Shown: in pieces, positions 7,722-11,987 of the stretch
Layout of the letters: every line of letters begins with the position of its first letter
Position numbering within the stretch: the first letter of the stretch is position 1
From: CAZOKO01 sp964580455
GTDB taxonomy: Bacteria > Desulfobacterota > WTBG01
Assembly: GCA_964580455.1 (NCBI GenBank)
Contig: CAZOKO010000086.1
Span: forward strand, 1-11,987
Length of the DNA: 11,987 bases
Reading direction: 5' to 3'
Translations under genes and position numbers: made by a program
Notes under the pieces: generated by a model
The model's input: the letters and a program-made list of their open reading frames with translations, nothing else
Databases searched by the model: none
Told to the model about the DNA's origin: nothing

Positions 7722-8075
7722 ATGGAACGAAAAGCCTTTGCTAAAGATCTTGAAAAGCGGACTCGTACATTTACAGTGCAGATAATTCGCTTATCAATGA
7801 GATTACCAAAAACTCCAGAAGGTATGGTTATAAGGAATCAACTTACAAAGTCTGGATCTTCCATTGGTGCGAACTACCGTGAGGCAAATCGATCAAGAAG
7901 CAAGGCGGATTTTAAAAATAAGATTAAGATTTGTGAAAGCGAAGCTAGCGAAACGCAATACTGGCTTGAAGTCATAGTAGAAACAAAATGGTTATCGAGG
8001 GATGAAATCAATCCGGAATATAATGAATGCAGTGAATTACTAGCCTTGTTTACTGCTATTGGTAAAAGCAAATAG
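7722..8075 (+). CDS. S23 / four-helix-bundle protein (23S rRNA intervening-sequence family)
   Basis: A 117-residue, highly charged, helical protein. It carries the family hallmarks: TVQIIRLSMRLPKTPEGMVIRNQLTKSGSSIGANYREANRSRSKADFKNKIKICESEASETQYWLEV. In this family the SxSIGANYxEA and DFxxKxxIxxxEAxETxYWL blocks are the conserved core. Members were first found encoded in intervening sequences of 23S rRNA; many more are scattered in genomes, and a relative (Avd) serves diversity-generating retroelements as a pentameric nucleic-acid-binding accessory. No reverse transcriptase is visible here. Start ATG 7722 has aggg at 7712-7715. The gene lies between a kinase and its receiver partner and is flanked by inverted repeat arrays, as expected for an inserted unit. 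The biochemical role is not established. Confidence 0.88.
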   Translation: MERKAFAKDLEKRTRTFTVQIIRLSMRLPKTPEGMVIRNQLTKSGSSIGANYREANRSRSKADFKNKIKICESEASETQYWLEVIVETKWLSRDEINPEYNECSELLALFTAIGKSK

Positions 8076-8086
8076 GATTTTTTCAA

Positions 8087-8123
8087 TTTAGGCATTTTAG
8101 ATCAATTTAGATCATTTTAGGCA
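8087..8123. repeat. Tandem tttaggca-type array, right flank of S23-family gene
   Basis: Units of 9-10 nt, variants of atttaggca and atttagatc, run in the opposite orientation to the left array. Tttaggcatt (8087-8096) and attttaggca (8114-8123) are exact reverse complements of left-array units. The array starts 11 nt after the S23 stop codon and runs into the hairpin repeat at 8133-8182. Confidence 0.7.
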
Positions 8124-8132
8124 TTTGCATTT

Positions 8133-8182
8133 CTCCTTTGCGCCTTTGCGGTGAGAAATGATTACACCTCGGAGGCGCAAAG
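8133..8182. repeat. Hairpin repeat related to the ctttgcggtga ends
   Basis: Ctttgcgcctttgcggtg (8136-8153) pairs with cacctcggaggcgcaaag (8165-8182) over 14 of 18 positions around an 11-nt loop. The left arm is the right-end sequence of the composite repeats. The string gcggtgagaaatgatta (8148-8164) occurs again exactly at 8822-8838. It lies about 30 nt before the receiver gene's ribosome binding site and could influence its expression as an mRNA hairpin. Confidence 0.65.
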
Positions 8183-8222
8183 AAAAAAATAGAGACGATT
8201 TGTAACTTTTAGGAGATTGATC

Positions 8223-8624
8223 ATGGGAGACAAAACTATCCTGGTAATTGAGGACAACGAGTTGAATATGAAGCTGGTGAGATCCCTGCTCAAGATGAGC
8301 AGTTATGTGATGGTAGAGGCCGTAGATGCTGAAACAGGTATTCAATTGGCCCGTGAGAAAAAGCCTGACCTTATCTTGATGGATATTCAACTGCCTGGCA
8401 TGGATGGATTATCTGCCACCAAAATACTTAAAGCAGACCAATCCTTAAAGGATATAGTGATCATAGCCCTCACTTCCCATGCCATGGAAGGGCATGATTC
8501 GAAGGTAAGAGAAGCTGGTTGTGATGGCTACATAACCAAACCCATCGATACCAGGAACTTCTTACAAACGGTAGCCGACTACGTAAATGGACCGGAAGAT
8601 GCGAAGCGTGAAGCGGGGAACTAA
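8223..8624 (+). CDS. Single-domain response regulator, second copy
   Basis: A 133-residue stand-alone receiver. Glu10-Asp11 in LVIEDN, phospho-acceptor Asp54 in LMDIQLPGMDG, Thr84 in ALTSHAMEGH and Lys106 in ITKPID are all present, so it should be phosphorylatable. It aligns with the receiver at 2580-2954 without gaps up to that copy's end and then adds a short polar tail (GPEDAKREAGN). ATG 8223 is chosen because aggag at 8211-8215 sits 7 nt upstream; an in-frame TTG at 8217 is less likely. Its cognate kinase would be the disrupted gene at 6005-7642, from which it is now separated by the S23 gene. If that kinase is dead, this receiver must be served by another kinase, most simply the first copy, since kinase cores and receivers are similar. 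Confidence 0.93.
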   Translation: MGDKTILVIEDNELNMKLVRSLLKMSSYVMVEAVDAETGIQLAREKKPDLILMDIQLPGMDGLSATKILKADQSLKDIVIIALTSHAMEGHDSKVREAGCDGYITKPIDTRNFLQTVADYVNGPEDAKREAGN

Positions 8625-8650
8625 GAAGATCAATGACTAAAATAAAAATT

Positions 8651-8838
8651 CACCGCAGAGGCGCCCTAAATAAAATAACCGACTGATTTCACGGGCTGGC
8701 AAAGAGCGCAGAGAAAAGCTAAGAGAGCTAAATTAGAAGAATAAAATTAAAGGGATGATTCTAAAAAGAGCAGCAATAATTGTTTTTTACCTTTTAGAAC
8801 CTTTGCATACTTTGCGTCTTTGCGGTGAGAAATGATTA
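8651..8838. repeat. Composite intergenic repeat, left end split by a ~36-nt insertion
   Basis: The left end starts caccgcagaggcg (8651-8663) and resumes as caaagagcgcagag (8700-8713). The same sequence at 5699-5725 is continuous, so about 36 nt (8664-8699) are extra here. The right end (8797-8834) carries ctttgcgtctttgcggtga and continues into gcggtgagaaatgatta (8822-8838), shared with 8148-8164. Between them is an A-rich stretch with no open frame worth calling. A TTG-initiated extension of the downstream gene would begin at 8852, just past this element. Confidence 0.7.
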
Positions 8839-8896
8839 AACCGCAGATGCGTTGACAATAAAACCCGCTACTGGAGTAAGGAGCAGAAATAAACCT

Positions 8897-10369
8897 ATGG
8901 ATGCAAAACTGATACAAGACTACGAAAGAGAAGCAGGTGTCCCTTTTACGGATAGCCTTACCGGTCTATTCACCCACGGCTTTTTCCAAACGGCTTTAGA
9001 ATGGGAAGTAGAACGATTTAAAAGACATGGGGAGGCCTTTACTCTGGCTTTGGTCGATATTGATTCTTTTGCAGGTTACAACAGGTCCCACGGTCATGCC
9101 CAGGGAGATCAGGCGCTGAAGCAGATGGTGGAACTTATTAAGCAAAGCACTCGGCAGGTCGATTTAGCAGCCAGGTATTCCGGTGATGTTTTTGGTATTA
9201 TTCTGATAAAATCTGAAGCCAGTATGGCAAAGGTAGCAGCGGAACGCATCAGGGATGCCGTTGTAAAGGCCTTTGACAACACGTTAACGGTGAGTATCGG
9301 TCTTGCCTCTTTTCCCGGTGATGCTTCAAATAAAATGAGTCTCATTGAAAAAGCACAAGAAGCCCTTTTGCAAGCAAAAATCAGAGGGAAAAACAATGTT
9401 CATTTTTTTGAAAAAGTGCGACAACGGTGCGATGACACCAAATCAACAATTTTAGTAGTGGATGACGAACCACGCAATGTCAAATTGCTTGAAGCCCTCC
9501 TTCGACCATTACACTATGAGGTATTGAAGGCATTTGATGGAGAAGAAGCTCTGTCCATAGTTAATAAAACGAGTGTTGATCTGGTTTTACTGGACATCAT
9601 GATGCCCAAAATGGATGGCTATGAGGTGTGCCGACGTTTGAAAGAAAGTGAGATCACACGTCTGATTCCCATTATTATGGTAACTGCCTTGCACGACATT
9701 GAGGCCAAGGTAAAAGGTATCGAATCGGGTGCCGACGACTTTCTTCCCAGGCCTGTCAATAAAATAGAGCTCCAGGCCCGAACAAAATCTCTGATCAACA
9801 CTAAAAAGCTTAACGATAAGTTAACGAGTACTGAAGATGTTCTTTTTTCACTCGCTACTGCAGTTGAAGCCAAAGACAGCTATACTCAGGGACATACCCA
9901 AAGGGTAGCTGATATGGCAATCCTCCTGGGAAAAAAGATGAACCTCGTTGAAGATGAGGTTGCTGCTTTACGGGTCGGAGGGATCCTCCACGACATCGGC
10001 AAGATTGGAGTTCCCCGTGATGTCTTGAACAAACCCGGCCGCCTCACCCCAGAGGAGTGGGATGTTATGAAACAGCACCCCGATATCGGTTACAAGATTT
10101 GCTTGCCCCTTAAGAGAACACTGGGACTTGCCCTCGATATGATTCAACATCATCACGAAAAGCTTGATGGCAGTGGTTATCCTGAAGGCCTGCAGGGAGA
10201 TGAAATTTCCAACGTGGCACGAATAATGGCAGCTGTGGATATCTATGATGCCCTCGTCACGGATCGGCCCTACCGTAAAGGTATGACGAAGGAAAAGGCT
10301 CTCTCTATTCTCAATCAGGAAGCAGACGAGGGAAAGCTCGATAAAACTATCATTGAACAGTTACCGTAA
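8897..10369 (+). CDS. GGDEF(degenerate)-REC-HD-GYP cyclic-di-GMP-related regulator
   Basis: A soluble 490-residue protein with three domains. The GGDEF domain (about 18-173) begins DSLTGLFTHGFF and keeps DIDSF and the GHAQGDQAL block. Its signature reads SGDVF (95-99) instead of GG(D/E)EF, so cyclase activity is doubtful. The inhibitory c-di-GMP site RQVD (86-89) is intact at the canonical five-residue distance. The receiver (about 183-300) has Asp189-Asp190, phospho-acceptor Asp233 and Thr263, but Arg285 replaces the conserved lysine (LPRPVN). The HD-GYP phosphodiesterase (about 310-490) retains His365-Asp366 and the full HHExxDGxGYP motif (419-429), so c-di-GMP hydrolysis is expected. ATG 8897 is chosen for taaggag upstream (8877-8883, somewhat distant); the frame is open to TTG 8852, but that lacks a ribosome binding site. 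There is no membrane segment. The REC domain may be fed by the nearby kinases. Domain order is unusual; REC-HD-GYP alone is the common form. Confidence 0.92.
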   Translation: MDAKLIQDYEREAGVPFTDSLTGLFTHGFFQTALEWEVERFKRHGEAFTLALVDIDSFAGYNRSHGHAQGDQALKQMVELIKQSTRQVDLAARYSGDVFGIILIKSEASMAKVAAERIRDAVVKAFDNTLTVSIGLASFPGDASNKMSLIEKAQEALLQAKIRGKNNVHFFEKVRQRCDDTKSTILVVDDEPRNVKLLEALLRPLHYEVLKAFDGEEALSIVNKTSVDLVLLDIMMPKMDGYEVCRRLKESEITRLIPIIMVTALHDIEAKVKGIESGADDFLPRPVNKIELQARTKSLINTKKLNDKLTSTEDVLFSLATAVEAKDSYTQGHTQRVADMAILLGKKMNLVEDEVAALRVGGILHDIGKIGVPRDVLNKPGRLTPEEWDVMKQHPDIGYKICLPLKRTLGLALDMIQHHHEKLDGSGYPEGLQGDEISNVARIMAAVDIYDALVTDRPYRKGMTKEKALSILNQEADEGKLDKTIIEQLP

Positions 10370-10392
10370 CATGGTAAGACAGGATAAATAAT

Positions 10393-10538
10393 CACCGCAG
10401 AGGCGCTAAGGGAAAGGGACAAGGAAAAAGGATAAAGGTACAAGGAAAAAACAAAGAAGAAATGTCTAACATTAAGAAATTAAAACTCACAGATCTTTTA
10501 TATAGTTTTTCTCTACGTACTCTGCGTCTTTGCGGTGA
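10393..10538. repeat. Composite intergenic repeat, third copy
   Basis: The left end is caccgcagaggcgctaag (10393-10410) and the right end (10513-10538) ends ctgcgtctttgcggtga, its imperfect inverse. The purine-rich interior shares aaggataaaggtacaagg (10428-10445) exactly with 5792-5809 and acaaagaagaaa with 5822-5833. This is the shortest of the three copies (about 146 bp, against about 249 and 188). Confidence 0.72.
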
Positions 10539-10594
10539 ACTAATAATAAAATGAAATCCAAAATATGAACGCTCGCAACCCTTATGACTGACAA

Positions 10595-10634
10595 CTGGCA
10601 AACAGGTTAACGGGCCAACAGGCTAACTGGTAAA
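10595..10634. repeat. Degenerate 8-nt tandem repeat, 5 units, upstream of the REC-REC-PAS gene
   Basis: Five consecutive 8-nt units fit c(a/t/g)gg(c/t)(t/a/c)aa with no spacing error. The array ends 19 nt before ATG 10654 and 8 nt before its ribosome binding site, so it occupies the promoter/leader region. It could be a protein-binding array or a selfish tandem repeat. Confidence 0.65.
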
Positions 10635-10653
10635 CATTGCTGAAAGGCGCACC

Positions 10654-11955
10654 ATGAAAAACAAACAAGAATCACACCGCAATAATAACTCTAAGAAGCA
10701 TACCGATTCTTTTGTGCATGCCAAAAACAGTGCACGGATTCTCATCGTCAATGATGATCCGGTCCAGCTCCGGATACTGGCAAAGGTCCTCACCAAGAAT
10801 GGGAAAGAAGTAATTCCCTGTACAGGAGGAAAAGAGGCTTTAGGAAAACTGAGAGAGTCAGGAAGAGTTGATCTCATTATTGCCGATCTCTACATGCCGG
10901 AAATCGATGGTTGGAAATTGTGTCGTTTGTTACGATCTTCGGAATTCTCCAACTTCAACAAGATACCCATCCTCATTATGTCAGCCACTTTCAGTGGAAG
11001 TGACGCCGAAAATATAGCACGGGAACTCGGGGTCAATGGTTTTCTTTCAATCCCCTATAATCACGAAGATTTACTATTCACCATAGAGAACATCCTGTCA
11101 GGAAAGGTTGAACAGAAAAAGTTACGAGTGTTGGTGGTAGAAGATGATAGTGACTTAAGGGAAACCATCTGTGAAGGACTAAGCAAATATGGCTGTATGG
11201 TCTTCGATGCATCTGATGGTAAAGAAGGGCATAAGCTCTTCAGAGAGGTAAATCCCGAAATTGTGATCCTTGACTTCCATTTGCCGGACAATGATGGTGA
11301 ACACCTCTTACCAGCATTCAAAGCGCCGGGGAGTCAAGCATCGGTGATACTTATTACCGGTAACCCGAGTCCTGAGTTAGCCGTCAGAGTTACCCAGATG
11401 GGAGCAGATGCCTATATACGCAAGCCTTTTACCATACAATATCTTATCAATCTGTGCGAAAAGATCAGAAGGGAGTGGTCACTTTTACGGGCTGAGAAGC
11501 TTTTAGAAGAGCGCACACTGGAATTGCAGCGCATCCTTGAAACCTCAGTAGACGGGATTGTAATCACTGATCCCCATGGATCTATTACTATGGCGAACGG
11601 GTTCATGGAAACGATAACCGGCTATCCTCAGGATGAGCTTATCGGGAAAAACACATCTGAATTACTTCCCCAGGGTAAAGAATACCAGAAAAAAGCTGAG
11701 CAATTACTGGTGCGCCTGTCGGCAGAACCTATCGTCATGGGAAGTGAACTGAATTGGTTGGGAAAAAATGGCACCACTATAGATATCGAAATCAATGCGG
11801 CACTTTTAAAAAGCAATGAAGGGAACACTACAGGAACCATTGCAAGTGTACGGGACATCACCAAGCGAAAAAGGATTGAAGCGGAATTGAGACGGGCAAA
11901 AGAAACAGCTGAAAGCGCTAACCGGGCCAAGAGTTCATCGAGCGGGAAGATTTAA
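10654..11955 (+). CDS. REC-REC-PAS signalling protein, truncated hybrid histidine kinase
   Basis: A 433-residue cytoplasmic protein. The first receiver (about 28-150) has Asp34-Asp35 and phospho-acceptor Asp78 (ADLYMPEIDG), but Ile133 stands where the conserved lysine belongs (FLSIPYN). The second receiver (about 157-272) is canonical: Glu163-Asp164-Asp165, Asp207, Thr235, Lys257 in RKPF. A short coiled coil leads to PAS (about 291-405), ending VRDITKRK. The next block, RRAKETAESANRAKS, is the same coiled coil that precedes HisKA in the kinases at 66 and 6005. There it continues with (D)FLAN and SHELRTP. Here homology stops at about 11934 and the frame ends six codons later. HisKA and ATPase domains are therefore missing, cut off by a transposase-like fragment. 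ATG 10654 has aaagg at 10643-10647. The product may be stable and act as a receiver, but it cannot be a kinase. Confidence 0.87.
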   Translation: MKNKQESHRNNNSKKHTDSFVHAKNSARILIVNDDPVQLRILAKVLTKNGKEVIPCTGGKEALGKLRESGRVDLIIADLYMPEIDGWKLCRLLRSSEFSNFNKIPILIMSATFSGSDAENIARELGVNGFLSIPYNHEDLLFTIENILSGKVEQKKLRVLVVEDDSDLRETICEGLSKYGCMVFDASDGKEGHKLFREVNPEIVILDFHLPDNDGEHLLPAFKAPGSQASVILITGNPSPELAVRVTQMGADAYIRKPFTIQYLINLCEKIRREWSLLRAEKLLEERTLELQRILETSVDGIVITDPHGSITMANGFMETITGYPQDELIGKNTSELLPQGKEYQKKAEQLLVRLSAEPIVMGSELNWLGKNGTTIDIEINAALLKSNEGNTTGTIASVRDITKRKRIEAELRRAKETAESANRAKSSSSGKI

Positions 11956-11987
11956 TCAAAAAGATATTGAAACACCTCGGCCTCTGG
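11934..11987 (+). mobile_element. Probable 3' end of a transposase gene (partial, runs off window)
   Basis: In the frame +2 relative to the REC-REC-PAS gene, 11934-11987 reads FIEREDLIKKILKHLGLW and stays open to the window edge. From memory this closely resembles the C-terminal segment of IS91/IS801-like and related putative transposases, which often end with a (S)FIE..xxIxKILxHLGLW block before a proline-rich tail. The frame is closed by TAA at 11919-11921 upstream, so only a fragment is present and its start is the junction with the kinase sequence. Only 18 codons are visible, so confidence is moderate. Confidence 0.5.

Noticed and set aside
7645..8182. CRISPR-like or diversity-generating retroelement locus around the S23 gene
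   Set aside because: The units are 9-10 nt, degenerate and without spacers, and no cas gene, reverse transcriptase or template/variable repeat pair is visible.
8112..8390. Reverse-strand open frame of 92 codons over the start of the second receiver gene
   Set aside because: It begins in the hairpin repeat and runs antisense to a well-supported receiver domain.
10392..10601. Reverse-strand open frame of 69 codons downstream of the HD-GYP gene
   Set aside because: It consists of the composite repeat read backwards (SPQRRRVRREK) and low-complexity hydrophobic residues.

Overview
The window looks like the chromosome of a Gram-negative, environmental bacterium with a moderate G+C content. Evidence for this is an outer-membrane TonB-dependent receptor, a periplasmic YfiR-type protein and several multidomain sensor kinases. 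The intergenic regions are crowded with short degenerate repeats, and one holds a gene of the S23 / four-helix-bundle family. From memory, this mixture resembles anammox planctomycetes (Ca. Brocadiales), Nitrospirota or Desulfobacterota. That placement is a guess; nothing in the window fixes the taxon. All credible genes lie on the + strand.

Layout: (A) 66-2954, a membrane histidine kinase (CHASE8-like sensor, HAMP, two PAS, HisKA, HATPase) followed by a single-domain CheY/DivK-like response regulator and a probable terminator. (B) 3137-5694, a TonB-dependent receptor and a YfiR/DUF4154 periplasmic protein 26 bp downstream. (C) 6005-8624, a second, paralogous kinase + receiver cassette. Its kinase has lost both PAS domains and its ATG start and carries an in-frame amber codon, and an S23-family gene flanked by inverted repeat arrays sits between kinase and regulator. 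(D) 8897-10369, a cytoplasmic GGDEF-REC-HD-GYP protein whose GGDEF domain has a degenerate active site but an intact RxxD inhibitory site. (E) 10654-11955, a REC-REC-PAS protein whose kinase half is missing. Its reading frame runs into what looks like the last residues of a transposase gene, which continues past the right edge.

How the genes may work together: CHASE8 is the periplasmic domain of the diguanylate cyclase YfiN, and YfiR is its periplasmic repressor. Here a YfiR-like protein and a TonB receptor lie between two CHASE8-type kinases. A testable model is that outer-membrane or periplasmic state is passed through YfiR to the CHASE8 kinase. The kinase would then phosphorylate the stand-alone receivers and perhaps the REC domain of the c-di-GMP-related protein. 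Cassette C looks like a decaying duplicate of cassette A.

Intergenic DNA is unusually structured. Three composite elements start with caccgcagag and end with its inverted counterpart ctttgcggtga, and a solitary right end lies next to the S23 gene. There are 7-nt and 8-nt degenerate tandem repeats just upstream or downstream of genes, and several hairpins. The 310-base stretch 5695-6004 holds only such repeats and no credible gene.
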